A stretch of DNA of 64,000 nt, taken from the NCBI GenBank assembly GCA_021234155.1, contig JAJEKV010000012.1, positions 5,211,789 to 5,275,788 of the forward strand, in the 5' to 3' direction. A program made the position numbers and the translations under genes. Positions within the stretch are counted from its first letter, which is position 1. Each line of letters starts with the position of its first letter. The notes under the pieces were generated by a model. It saw only the letters and a list, made by a program, of their open reading frames with translations, was not told where the DNA came from and ran no database searches. Below, in pieces: positions 45,438 through 57,315 of the stretch. This stretch comes from Isoetes taiwanensis. Taxonomy: Eukaryota > Streptophyta > Lycopodiopsida > Isoetales > Isoetaceae.

Positions 45438-46204
45438 TAAAATCTTTTCAGTTTACAACATACCAAAGACGGGTGGAGAAGGGATATTTGAAAGGCCATT
45501 TTTTTTTCCTGTACAATCCAACATGTACATGTGCCGGCAGGTACATGTCCAACATGTACACTATAGGCTATGACTGTTTCCTTTTTAAGCATTTTAGGCG
45601 CATAAAAGGCAAGGTTATGGTTATGATCTGGAGAGAGTGTGTATTCAAAATGGTATAAAGCTGATGTTGGCAAAGTATTGGCAGTTCTTTTGTTCTTGCA
45701 CACCATGCAAATACTTTGGATGGTAGTTTTTGGCTTGCCCCTAAAGGGCAAACTCTGGCTTAGGTGGGTAAAGGGCATATTTAGAGTATATGTTGGGATA
45801 TACCTGGATATTCTTAGTGACTATCCTAAAACCACGCAATGTGAGTAATTCTTCCCATTGTGATTTGAGGGCTTAGTTCTTGTGGATAGAAAGACCACCC
45901 GACGAACTTCAGGAATAAGCCCATGGGGCATCGGCAAGAAGAGTTTGTTCTGAAAACAAGTGAAAAACAAAGCAAGAAGAGTTTGCTTTGGGTCGGATTT
46001 GGGGTTGGGCAGAATCTTAGATTTGGGGTTGGTAAGAAACGTAGGAACAGATGGTCTAGCAATAAAAACTTGAGCCTTTGTGATAACGCTAGTTTTTCAT
46101 ACCTTGGATTTGGCATTCTTTTAGCATATACCTCAGTTAATTTCCTATTTGTTGTAGTTAGCACAATCACAAGACTGTCACAGATCTGAATGACCAGCAG
46201 CTAA
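45438..46204. other. No gene seen (flank between LINE 1 and the second PPR unit)
   Basis: This was joined to 24124 before LINE 1 inserted. Palindromic ACATGTACATGTGCC-type runs occur at about 45520-45560. ORFs are unconvincing. Homology to the module array starts abruptly at about 46205. Confidence 0.4.
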
Positions 46205-47755
46205 AGCATGTTAAGAAGCTACCAAACATAACCTATGCTTTAGCTTCAGGAAACATGGTCTTCCAAGATCCTAGCGCCATAGTAGGCCTTGAAGATGCAG
46301 TTAATTTGATAATGTAGCACAAGCTTTATATGCGTTGAACCGAGACATATTTTATTCACATGCAAAACACTTTTTACGCAAGCCCGACAACGTAGTTGCT
46401 GCATGGTGTTATCAACGGCCGTATGTTAAGTCTGAGGTTGATAATCGCATCGATCCGAGACATCGGATCGCCATTCTAGAATGGGACGAGCATGCATGTC
46501 ATGCATGCATGCGGGCAGCGCATGCCCGTTCTGGTTGGGAATTCGACTATTTCAGGCGCGTTTCTGCATCCACGACTCATCGGCGCTTCCTCTTCTCTCA
46601 AGCATACCTTATTCTCTTGAATTGTTTCCGGGTAGGGAGGGGCTTCTTCCCGCCTCGGTTTAGCCAATTTGGCGTCTCTTTCTTGCTATCCTTTACAGGC
46701 CTTTGGCCTCGATCCCCGTGACCTTCGGTCCTCGATCCTAGTACGTAAGGAAGTTCTCACGGTAGTCGGGTGGTTTGTTGGTTTCTTGCGAGTCCCATTC
46801 TAGAATCGCATCGATCCGAGACATCGGATCGCCATTCTAGAATGGGACGAGCATGCATGTCATGCATGCATGCGGGCAGCGCATGCCCGTTCTGGTTGGG
46901 AATTCGACTATTTCAGGCGGCGTTTACGCATCCACGACTCATCCGGCTTCCCTCTTCTCTCAGCAGTACCTTATTCTCTTGAACCCACCCTCCCCTTCTT
47001 TGTTTATTATACAAGTTCTGTTTGTCATATTTTTTCCACCATTTGGGTGATGCTATTCTACGGTATGTTTTCTCGTTTGTTGTGTTGGTGATGTGCGGTG
47101 TACTGGGTTGGCGGCGGCATCTGTTTTGACTTCTCCATGCGGGGTTTTGGGAGCGATTCTATGCCTTACGTTTGTCTAAGCCCCTTGCCAAGGCTTATCA
47201 CTAGGGTTTTTCCTCAAAACCCGAAAAGGGCGGTTTTTTTTTAATCCCGGTGATAAGCTTTTCGGCAGTACATCGACCACTCATCTATTAGCATTGTATT
47301 TTTTGGGGTCCAAATGATATAATTGGATTTTCCCTTTATTTTTCGTGGGTAGTTCGCATGTGTGCGGCTACCCACTGTCCACCATTGTAGAAAATATGCT
47401 GAGATGAATGAGAAGCCTAGCTAGGGTGGTTTGTTGGTTTCTTGCGAGTCCCATTCTAGAATGTGACCAAAGCATCTTATAAGAAAATAGATCCATGTTG
47501 GGAACCTCAACGAGATGAACATCATACGTACACTCCCCTTGAAATGGATGAACATCATACAAAGCAAAAATCTAAAGAGAAATAGAAAAACACCCCCTTC
47601 TAGTGGATTTTAGGCCATAATAGAGCAATGCAAGGAGCTTCACAGCCATCGCTGTGAAGAATAGAAGATGATTGCCGAACATAATTTGAGGTAAACTTCG
47701 TTTACGTCCCCTAACGCACGGTCGAAAAAGATTCTCGCTTATAATTTTTGAGGCG
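46205..47755 (+). repeat. Module S, fourth copy, split by a dimeric insertion
   Basis: 46205-46445 and 47463-47755 together match 20003-20525, including the LPNITYALAS and MLNRDIFYSHAKHFLRKPDN frames. Modules P, Q and R are absent. The break at 46445/47463 is uninterrupted at 13432 and 20237. Confidence 0.6.
46446..47462 (+). mobile_element. Dimeric insertion element, copy II
   Basis: The 1017-bp insertion is flanked by AAT. It again has two head-to-tail units, 46446-46806 and 46807-47462, each starting with a hairpin (CGATCCGA-GACA-TCGGATCG) and ending CCATTCTAGAAT. The internal regions match copy I (CTTTGTTTATTATACAAGTTCTG-type tract; 3' stem 47184-47201 with 47249-47268), while the terminal hairpins differ in sequence but not in form. 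No ORF of note. Confidence 0.7.
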
Positions 47756-48150
47756 GCGCCGCTAGCTGAGGCGACCGACAAGTGGCGAAGCCGCGAGGCA
47801 CCGCAGAGGCTAGCGGCGCCGCAGAGAAAAATCTAGGTTAGAATCTTTTCCACCCTTGTGTTCTTTTTTAAGCTTGCCCTTTTTCCGGGATCAACATAAA
47901 TGGATAAACAAGGGATTTAGGCCCCAGTTCATGGCCTCTTCAACTTCGATAGTGAAAAACCTTGTGGTTGCTTGAAATATATGGTTGCATATCTATTGTG
48001 GTCCTGCCCTAGCCGTGGCATATCTTGGAATCTATTGTGCTCCGCCATACATAGCCGTGGCATATCCAAGAACATGCCTAATCTTCCCTTTACGTTTTAT
48101 ACTTTTTATATGATGGTAAGGAATTCGGCGGCGCCGCCCGAGTCCGCTGC
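47756..48150. repeat. GC-rich dyad region upstream of PPR copy 2
   Basis: Paralogue of 20526-20920, with the same GCGGCGCCGCTAGC / GCTAGCGGCGCCGC stem and the third GC block near 48127. A few indels sit in the loop. Confidence 0.5.
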
Positions 48151-48369
48151 CGAGCCTGGCTGGGCCGCCTCATCCCTTACACAACACCGTATAAAGGCTT
48201 TTTATATAATACATAAAACTGGCTAAATTAACGTTGAACTAACGAACAAGTTTGAAACTCCTCTCACTTCTATAAGCTGAATGGCATAGCCGCCCAGCGT
48301 GTGCCAGCACCTTTTTTTCATCGATCTTCTGGTTCTTTTTCCTTCTTGTCATCTTCTCTACAAATGTAC

Positions 48370-49672
48370 TCATGCTCTGTGACATGCTCTGTGACATGCT
48401 GAAAGAGGCCCTGCAAATGGTGAATTGCCCAGATCGATGGCCTGCACACACATATGTGTATGCATATTTCAAGGCTGCACAGAGTTGAAAGCCATGTTTC
48501 ATGGAAAATTGGCACATGCCAACCTTGTCAGGTCCACATTGAAACCCAACATATTCATATGGAATGTTTTGATCAATATGTATGCAAAATGCGGCAGCTT
48601 AAAAGAGGCCATGCAAGTATTTGATAATATGGATACACGGAATGTTTTTACTTGGACTATTATGATTGCAGGATATGTTCAGATGGGGAATGATAAAGGA
48701 GCCCTTAATCTCTATACACAAATAAAACAGAATGGAATGCGTGCAAACAAGGTAACTCTTTTGAGCGTTATGAAAGCATGTAAGGGTCTAGCTTCTATGG
48801 AAAGAGGTAAATATGCACATGCTGATGCTCTGACAGGAAGTTATGAATCGGACTACTTCATTGGAAATATACTTGTTGACATGTATTGCAAATATGGAAG
48901 TGTGGAAGATGCATATAGCATATTCAAGAGGTTGCCTGAGCAAAATGTTGTCTCGTGGAGGGCATTAATTGGTGGTTGTGTTCAGTACAATGAGGGGGTA
49001 ATTGCTCTCAAATTTTACTTTCAAATGCAACGAGAATCTGTGAAGCCAGATAAGGTCATTTTTCTCTGTTTTGGTGCTTTTGTTGTTTGTATTAACAATT
49101 AACGTTGGAAAGTTGGTACATACCAATATCATACAAGCTGGATATTTATCAAACATTTCCATATCCAACAGTCTTATTGACATGTATGCCAAATGTGGGA
49201 GTATAGATGATGCACTTAAAGTATTCAATGAACTGAGTGACAAAGATATAGTATCCTGGAATGCTATAATCGTAGCATATGTTCAATACGGATTTCATAG
49301 GAAACCCCTTGACTTATTCAATAAAATGCCATGTGAGGGTTTGCAACCAGATAAGGTCACGTTTGTTAGTGTGTTGAAATCATGTGCCTTCATGATGGCT
49401 CTGGAGGAAGGAAAATGGATCCATTCCAAGATCTTGAAAACCAATTTTCAATCAGATGTTTTTGTCGGTAACACTCTTGTTGATTTTTGTACTAAATGCG
49501 TTAGTGTAAAGACTGCTTGGCAAGTATTTGAAAGGTTGCCTAAACTAGATCTTGTGTCATGGAATGCGATGGTTGCAGGATATGCCCAGCATGGGTCTAG
49601 AAAAGAAACTCATTACCTCCTACAAGGACTGGAAATAGAAGGGTTACAGCCCGACAAGGCCACCTTAGTATT
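48370..49672 (+). pseudogene. PLS-class PPR protein gene, copy 2 (truncated)
   Basis: Two long frames, 48425-49102 and 49071-49688, are joined by a frameshift near 49066, where copy 1 has a longer VIFLSVLAACVAVL stretch. Motifs are well kept: VLINMYAKCGSLKEAMQVFD, DMYCKYGSVEDAYSIF, NSLIDMYAKCGSIDDALKVF, then VSWNAMVAGYAQHG, about eight in all. The frame upstream of 48425 is disturbed (EALQMVNCPD read in another phase). Similarity to copy 1 ends abruptly at about 49665 in the middle of a motif, next to hAT sequence, so the E-type C-terminus is missing. It may have served in organelle RNA processing before truncation. Confidence 0.85.
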
Positions 49673-49699
49673 GACAAATTGTATTTGAATACCAACATA

Positions 49700-50505
49700 A
49701 CAAGTTCAAATAATTCACACAATTTTTGGACAATATGCTTGCTGAGCCATCTAGTTGTGTTGATATTCTCTTGAAGTTCTCTTAAATATCATTCCGTTAG
49801 ACTGTTTTTTAATAAATGAGTGCCTGCCCCATTGATAAGCTTGTCGGTCTTCTCACAACTCAGCTTGTAGCTTAGATGCTTGGCAATAGATGCAATACAT
49901 AAATTGGTTGTCTGTGCAATATAATGAATGGATGTCATGTAGGGATGTAACTCCTCCAATTTATTTGCCACTCCAGTTCTACAACCAATCATAACAGCAG
50001 TTCCATCAGATCCAGATGCAATCAATTTGTATTTGGCTGAAATTCATCTAATTAAGTCGCATAAAGAAGTCAGTTTTGGGTCGCCCTGATACCAGTTGAT
50101 TCATCTATCATTATGTCAAATAATCCTCCTCCTCCTCCTCCTCCGTTATATTATATTTTCCTGATGTTGCCATCCAAGAAGCATGCTTTGTGCTGATCAC
50201 TCTCATATGCGCTTTAGCTGCTGCTATTAAGTTAGTAAAGCCCTCCTTTCCAAATGCACTTCGGCATTTTCAGTCCTCCTTATAATATACACAGTAAGCG
50301 CTACTATTGTCATGGTTAAACTGCAACCAATCAAATCATTATCATCTAACCAAGGTTCCTTCCACAAATTTATAGCTTGCTTTATCCTTTCATGCTTTAC
50401 GTTAAGCTCTTGATTGTGAGTTGCCATAGTACTAGCATCATCAACAAAACGTGTATGAACTGTCCTGGTGGCTTGGATATCCCATTTAAATCCTGTCATT
50501 TGCAA
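49700..50505 (-). pseudogene. hAT-type transposase remnant (DUF4371-like)
   Basis: Minus-strand frames show LFDIMIDESTGIRAT (near 50110), then SDGTAVMIGCRTGVANKLEE and HPYMTSIHYIAQTTNLCIAS (50025-49789). These match the hAT/ZNF862-like transposase pattern in which a catalytic aspartate lies in DGAxVM and IHCxAHxxNL follows. The segment 50505-50227 is open but not recognised and may be the upstream part. Stops and shifts separate the pieces, and no terminal inverted repeats were found. Confidence 0.65.
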
Positions 50506-52084
50506 AGAAGACGTTTGAGTCTATTTTTTAGCAGGTCCTTGTTGTTGTTCCACTGAAAAATATCCTAAAATGAAATAGTGAATGCTCAAATGGGATGCCG
50601 TTCAACAATAAAATACTGCTGATTCTTATTGCAGAATGAAAGAATATAGAAACAAACAAGCGATTACCCGGCAAAGATAGAAAACACTCAAAAAAATAAT
50701 ATAAACAACTAAAAAAGACCTACTGTGATTTAAGCGCAGTCCACCTACCTATGCAAGTACTCTTTACTGCATTAAGTTATCTAAATCAATGTCGTTTGAG
50801 TCGATGAGGGAAATGAGAGCCTTGACAACTTTATCCGACGAACAAAATGAACAAAAGGAAACAACATATCAAAGCTATGAATTCTCCAAAAGTTCTTCCA
50901 TTTTTTTCAAACGTAATCATTTTACGATTGTATGTTTTATCACATTTCCATCTATATTTTCTCATCGATGAATTAAGTTATAACCATCTTTACAATATAT
51001 ATTGTGACCGCGACACATAATCAACAAGGAACAATCGCAATGTATTGCGACCCAAAGAACAAAATAAAAGCGCTAAACAAGCAAGAAACAAAAGCGATCA
51101 TTCTCAATATCATATCCTACTTATGCTTACTAAAATATGACAGATTAATAGAAGGCACAATAGCTATGGACAAGTCCACACCGTTGATGAAATAGGAACG
51201 AAGATGCAAGCAAGCAGAATAAAAGAATGTTTTGGATTTCTAAACAATAGTATTCATTTGCCAGCATCGTGTAGCAAAGAGAGAATCAATCAGCCAAAAT
51301 TGCATACTCCATATTGCTACCAAAGAAACACTAATGTGCATAAAATACGATTCAACATCAAATTCGGTGCCACCCTACTTTATAGAGAAGATCTTCTCGA
51401 TCAATGCTGCTACTACCATTGCTTGAAATGGTCGGAAATGGAAAAACAAAAAATCTAAAGAGACATAACTTAAACCTAAAGCAAAATCTTATATCTACCT
51501 ATTTAAAATGTTTTTGGGGGTGGGTAGTAACGCCGGTGTGCCCTTTTCCGGGTGTTACATTTGGTTAAAAAAATGGTTTTTCCGGCCAATGTTTTTTTTT
51601 TCGGCTATCTTTCTCCCAAAAATTTTTGGAGCAGCTAAGTTCTCAGGGATGTTGGATCTCGCTTTGATGATGGCCGGTTGATTTCAATTCGAACTGCCTC
51701 TTGCTTAGGGTTTGTGCTAGAATCAAAGAGGGGGTTTGCGGCAGAACTCACATTTTGGAGCTTGGAGCCGGAGCTTGGAGTTCATTTCAGTTTTTTAATC
51801 TCATTTTCTTTCCCTTTTCTCTCCTCTGTCTCACGTTTGGTTGCATTCGATGTGCAGATTAAGACTCGATCTACCGTTGTTTCTGTAGGACGGCATTCGA
51901 TTTGTTGTTGCTTCACAAAATTGTTGTTGCTTCGATTTGCTCTCTGCATTCGTTTTGCTATTGCTTCAGTATCTTCCCTCTCCTTTGGAAAGCCTACAAG
52001 GGCAAGCCAAATTACCCAGCCAGCCAAAACAGGTAGAAAGCAGGCACCCTAAATCGTGTGTGTTTCTGGCAATGCTTGAAGACT
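50506..52084. other. No gene seen
   Basis: A (TCC)n microsatellite lies at about 50123-50147, just inside the hAT remnant. Otherwise the sequence is AT-rich and unrecognised to 51500, then less AT-rich with a frame at 51678-52052 that has no family resemblance and looks like chance. Confidence 0.4.
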
Positions 52085-52908
52085 TCAGTAGCTTAACTCT
52101 TTAGTCCTGGCCGGAAGCGACTTCTCCACCGGCAGAGTCTGTGACGGGGCCTGCGTCCCTTCCCATAAAACCTCCTGCGTTGCCTCCCGTGGAACCCCTG
52201 GCACTAGGGCGGGCCTGTACTCTGGAAGCGAACCTGCGAAGACCTGGAGGGCGGGAAACATTCTCTGGATCTCTGCACCATTTAACAACCTGAGGGGGAA
52301 CCGAAAGTACCAATCACCGTTCTTGACAGTCACTGAGGGAGGCAATGGGCTATCCGCGGGTAAAGCAATCGGTGCCAGAACTATGGAGTGAGAGATATGC
52401 ACTCCGAGCCCCCGTTGGCAATCGCGACCATGAACTCTGGCAACAACATATCTGCCGGAAGATCCATCACCTGAAACTAACAAGGAATCTTCAAGGCTGA
52501 CAGGGATCGAGCACTTACACCAGGCGTGTAATGCTTGATAAATCAAGTAATTTCCCCACATAAGGTCAACCCATCTCGCCACTATCCTCTCCACCGCCGT
52601 GGGCGCGTCGAACATGAGGAGAAAGAAAAATTATTACCCTGGAACTTCATGGACTGAAACGGCAAGATCCCCAGCCGCTTAAAGTGAGCTTGCAGCCGCT
52701 TTCTGACTCTTCTTGTGTCCAGCACTCCAGTATAGTACACCAGCACTCCGTACGAGACTAAATTGGAAATAGACTTGAGGTGCTGCTGGTGATCTACCTC
52801 GATTATATTGGCAGGAGGACGAGTAGGGTCAACCTGTAGCTCTCTCCTGTTGTGTTGATTCAGAAAGGCCAGAGCCTCCTCCATTCTGCAAGTGTCGGTC
52901 GTTGCCAC
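52085..52908 (-). pseudogene. LINE 2 ORF1 fragment, inverted
   Basis: Two overlapping frames, 52908-52582 and 52615-52085, shift near 52600. The first has ISNLVSYGVLVYYTGVLDTR, the second WVDLMWGNYLIYQALHAWCK, which together suit the RNA-binding (DUF4283-like) part of plant LINE ORF1. The assignment rests on position and general pattern, and the zinc knuckle is not present. Confidence 0.55.
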
Positions 52909-52945
52909 TGTGTGTCACAGCGATGACGCCCACTGCTAGACATGT

Positions 52946-55900
52946 TTGGTCCGCAATACACTGTCGCAGTTGCCACCTCTGGAGCCTCTAAAGGTGGACC
53001 GCCATTGCGTGGAAGATGCATGTGCAGGTGACTTTTACCCTGGCCAACCGTTGGGGCAGATGAATGTCTACGCCCACAATAGTGCGCGGCAGAGTGGGGG
53101 CGTCATGGGCGTCGCTGAGGCACGTCGCTTCCTTGGGGGCTGGTGTGGCTTGGCTGTTGTTGGACGATTTCAACATGGTCGAGACAACTCATGATAGGTG
53201 TGGCAAAGGAGCAGAAGTGGTACAGGGTTTTGAGCGGGAGCAATGGCTGAAGTTGTTAGACTCCCTGCATTTGGCAGAGTCGCCGGACGACTCCACATTT
53301 ACTTGGTGTAATTAGTGGACGGGGGCGGGACGGGCGTATGCTCGACATGACAGATGCTATGCTAATACCCTAGCATCGGACCGAGCCCCTCTGCTCAAGC
53401 AGGAGAACATTTTGTCCACCGCGGTCTCTGACCATTTTCCTCAGTTAATTTCCCAGGGTACGAGTGCAGTCAGGCCGGCGCGTACAATGTTCAAGTTAAA
53501 CACCTATTACCTAAAGGATGCTAATTTCTCCTGGGGATGCCAACAGATTTGGTTCCGTACCTTTCGAGATAACTTCGGGATGTCAGGAATGGTGAAGGCC
53601 CCGGTTGAGGTCAAGGCATTCGCCAAGTCGTGGGGAAGTCGGAGAGCACGGCAAGAGCGGGAGGCGTTAGAGGCATTGTATCGCGAATTGGAAACCCTCA
53701 GATCTCAGCCGTCTGATGGTGTGCGGGAGAATGAGATACTGCGCCGCATTGCAGCGGACGAGTCCAAGAGGGCTGCTCAGGCAAGGGTGAAGGTGAGGAT
53801 CACCTGGCTATGGGAAGGGGACACCAATTCTTGAATGTTCTTCAGGGCTGCACGACAGAAGAAATATGCGGCCTCAATGTCATCTTTGGCATTGCCCGAT
53901 GGCCGCATTCTGTATTCGTCTGTAGATATTAAACAGGCTGCTTTTTAGCATTTCTCCCAGTTCTTCCAGGAAAAGAGATATCCCTACGCTGACGTAACGA
54001 AGGAGATCGTGCTCAGTAAAGTTTCATGCAAGGTGTCGGCGGATAGAAGGCAGGTGTTACAGCTTCCGCTTACAAAGCAGGATCTTGAGGAGGCTTGCCG
54101 CGCCTTGGCCCCTCATAAGTGCCCTGGTCTGGACGGCATTCCTGTGGAGTTCTTCCAAGAATACTGGGAATGGGTGGGGGATTTAGTGATGCAGACCTAT
54201 CAAGATCTGCTTCAGGCAGAGGCGCTGGATTATAGACTCAACACTGGCTGCATCTCGTTAATACCGAAGGTGAAGGAGCCATCTACCATTTCTGATTGGC
54301 GTCCAATTACGCTTCTATCGGTGGTATACAAGATAATCGCGAAGGCCCTCTCGCTTAGACTGCAAGTTGTCCTGAAGGAGGCTATTAGTCCCATGCAGTC
54401 TGGCTTCATCCCGGGCAGACACATTCTTAATAATGTAGCGGCGGCATTTGAGGGCATTCATTGGGCGCGCAGAACAAGTCAGCAGATAGTGTACTTGAAA
54501 TTGGATTTTGCAAAGGCCTATGATAGTGTTCTTTGGGATTTTCTGAAGAGGATGATGTTAGCCTTTGGGTGTGGTGAGAGCTTTACAGCAGTAGCTGTGA
54601 AGCTCTTAACGTTTGCCAGAGCCACCATCCTCTGTCATGGCGAATCATCGCCAATCTTTACTGTGGGACGTGGAGTTCGCCAGGGATGCCCTTTGGCGCC
54701 CTTCCTATTTACCATTGTTGCAGAAGCCCTCTCGCAGTTGTTGACCTCGGCAGTGGAGGCGGGTTTTATGGAGGGGTTGAGGATGGCAGACGGGTCACAG
54801 CAGATTGGAAGTCTGTACACCGATGACTCCTTTCTTTTCCTACAGGCTGATGAGAGGAATCTGTTAAACACGAAGGATCTTCTGGACATTCTCTCTTGCG
54901 TCAGGCTGCCTCATGAATTGGACGAAGTGCTCGGTGTTGTGGCCGGCAGCAGACCGTATGCCCGTCGTGTCCCAATTTCCTTGGCGAACGCAGCCACAGG
55001 GCACATGCTCTAGGCTCTTGGGTATTCCATTCGACATTGACATTTCGGCAGCAGGTATTTGGGAGGACATTTTGGTGGGACTGCATCGGCACCTTAATTG
55101 GTGGAGGGGGGAAAACTTTCCATGGCTGGCAGGGTCACAGTGGCAAAGTCCGTTTTATGCTCAACTCATATTTATATGGCGTCTATCATTCTGGCGCCAG
55201 AAAGCAAGGTTCGGGAAATTTCCTCTATGGTTCGTAACTTCGTATGGGGAGGCACTGAGGAAGGGGCGGTCGTCAATGTGGCTTGGTGGAAATGCGTGCG
55301 CCCCAAAGCTGCGGGTGGTCTCGCCTTCTTAGACCTCTCTCTCTCCATAGCAAGGTCCTGATTTCCAAGTTCATCTTTGCGGTTCTCGAGAATGCGCTTG
55401 ACTCACCAGGCATGGTCTTGCTTCATCAGTCGCTGTCTCATTCGATAGTTTTCCATAAGCCGTCTGTGCCTGCGCGGCTTCCTTAGGCGTTATTTGTGAA
55501 TATCAGGCCGTATGTTAATGCCTCTCCTTTTCTGAAGGGGCTCCTGCGAGCCTGGGAGCAGGTCCGCCTGCTGTTTGCGATTGATGCTTTGAGTTATATT
55601 CAGTTAGAGGCATCGCCATGGTGGATCCCGCTCGGCCCAGGTGCATCACCTTCGGTGTTGGCAGCATCCGTCGATCCTTGAGTCACGCATATGGACACGC
55701 CTTTTGGGGTTTTGGCGATTGGGGGATTGGTGCGCCGACCAGGCGGCTAGCACCCCGGAAGCTTTTTTGCCATGTGGTCGACCCGGGAACGGGATTGTGC
55801 TATCTGGGCGCGGGTGGCTAATGCTCTGCCGCTGAACTCCCCGCACTCGTCAGAACGAGTGTGGAGTTGTCATTCAAAATTTGACCCCTCAAATTTCGTG

Positions 55901-56355
55901 TCCTGTTATGAGCTTTTGGCAATTCAGGATGAGCTGCCTCCCTCGGACGGCTGGAGTCTCCAGGTACCGGGAGATGACTGGGGCAACATCTGGAGATAGG
56001 TGTGGAATCCAATCTCGCCCCCAAGCTTCAGGTGTTGTTGTGGCAGATAGTGCACTGATCCCTGAGGGTGAATACGTGGGTTCACATGATCAATCCATTG
56101 ATCAGCGACCGGTGTCCAATGTGTGGTGCCTGTGTTGAGACCCTGGAACACTGTATGTTTCTTTGCACGGAGATCCAGCACGCGTGGCAGTGGGCCCAGC
56201 GCCTCTTTCACACCTCTCTCCGTAGTCAAGAGGTTCTTTTGGGGGTGTATCCTCGTGGGTGGTCCCAGGTTCAAAGTCTGGCCTTCCATTTGTGTAAGGC
56301 TTGGCTACTGTGGCTTATTTGGAAGCGACGCATGAAGGTGTTCAGGAATGATTAG
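52946..56355 (+). pseudogene. LINE 2 ORF2: endonuclease, reverse transcriptase, zf-RVT
   Basis: The endonuclease part is truncated and starts near MNVYAHNSARQ, followed by DDFNMVETTHDRCG and SDHFPQL. The RT domain is open at 54009-55013: HKCPGLDGIPVEFF, DWRPITLLSVVYKIIAKALS, LKLDFAKAYDSVLWDF and VRQGCPLAPFLFTIVAEAL. The catalytic motif reads YTDD (54817-54828) instead of YADD. Stops at 53311, 53832 and 53947 and several shifts after 54890 interrupt it. The zf-RVT region at 56068-56355 is clear (RCPMCGACVETLEHCMFLCT). Inactive. Confidence 0.85.
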
Positions 56356-56628
56356 ATGCAATTTGGTGTTTTGATCCCGCAGTTGAGGTACAAATTATAT
56401 CTTTCCTACCTGGCGTCCCCTCGGAAAGAGCAGTTCAAGGCAGCTGTCTGGAAAAGGATCCTCCTCATGTAGACAGCAATGGCAGGTTTGTTTCATGAGT
56501 CGTAGGTAGGTATACGTGCAGTTCGGGTTCTCGCTCAAGCGTGGTTGCTTGGGCAGGAGTACCCCAGTATCGCTCTTCTTGTACTTACTCTGTATTAATA
56601 TTAATTAATTTGATCTATCAAAAAAATA

Positions 56629-56692
56629 TATATCATATCATATCATATCATATCATATCATATCATATCATATCATATCATATCATATCATA
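56629..56692 (+). repeat. (ATATC)n microsatellite at the LINE 2 tail
   Basis: About twelve uninterrupted ATATC units follow the A-run of LINE 2, possibly grown from its tail. Confidence 0.9.
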
Positions 56693-56707
56693 ATATATAT
56701 ACATCAT

Positions 56708-56811
56708 ATAATATATATACAATAACTTTTTTCCATAGAGATTTTGATCTCGACCGTCATAATATATATACAATAACTTTTGTCCATAGAGATTTTGATC
56801 TCGACCGTCGG
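56708..56811 (+). repeat. 51-bp tandem duplication
   Basis: ATATATACAATAACTTTT, TCCATAGAGATTTTGATC and TCGACCGTC occur twice, with a single T/G difference. Confidence 0.85.
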
Positions 56812-57141
56812 TGTATACAATCGACGGTCCACAACAAAAGCCCCAAATAAGCCCCCTTGGAGAAGCTGCAAGGTGCAATTTTTGGGGCATTTAATCTATG
56901 CCCTTCAAATTAGGGCATCTAATCTAGACCGTTCTTTACAAGTCTGACCATTATTAATTTCATTAATGGCCCTTTATTTGGGGCTTTTATTTTAGACCGT
57001 TAGGCTCTTTGGATTCGATCTTGGCCATTGGTTAAAAGCCATCGAAATTTAATGCTAGCACAATGCAACCTTATGTCATATATTTTTTTTAGCAGGGTTG
57101 CCTAACCCCCCCTGCCTACTTTCCTGCAATTCTAGATATGC

Positions 57142-57147
57142 CACGTG
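57142..57147. promoter_or_regulatory. CACGTG box upstream of the TPR–SET remnant
   Basis: The context GCCACGTGTCACGTCAGCC holds a G-box and an overlapping ACGTCA core about 190 bp before the first recognisable codons of the remnant. Functional status is unknown. Confidence 0.25.
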
Positions 57148-57315
57148 TCACGTCAGCCAAAAAAACTCCTGTCCATTGGATCTTTTATTTTCGGCATCAA
57201 CGGTTCTGAAAATTCTAAAAATTCCGTAATTTCCATCCCTCTCCTTCTGTCGGCTTCCCTCTCTTCACAGTTGCATCCTGCGAACGTCCAGTTTCTTGAG
57301 CGTGTTTCTTGAGAG

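Larger units (their letters stand above)
52085..56625 (+). mobile_element. LINE 2: L1-type retrotransposon with inverted 5' part
   Basis: ORF2 reads on the plus strand from within the endonuclease (about 52946) to the zf-RVT region (56355). The piece at 52085-52908 is ORF1-like but on the minus strand, so 5' sequence was inverted and the ORF1 end plus endonuclease start were lost. Such 5' inversions arise by twin priming during LINE insertion. The 3' end has an A-run followed by an (ATATC)n array. The base composition is GC-richer than LINE 1, so it is a different family, close to the fragment in PPR copy 1. Confidence 0.8.

Noticed and set aside
45826-46170. Minus-strand ORF of 114 codons
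   Set aside because: Hydrophobic, repeat-like, no homology pattern, no splice or promoter context.
51678-52052. Plus-strand ORF of 124 codons
   Set aside because: Low complexity (F/S/L-rich) and no family resemblance; probably chance.
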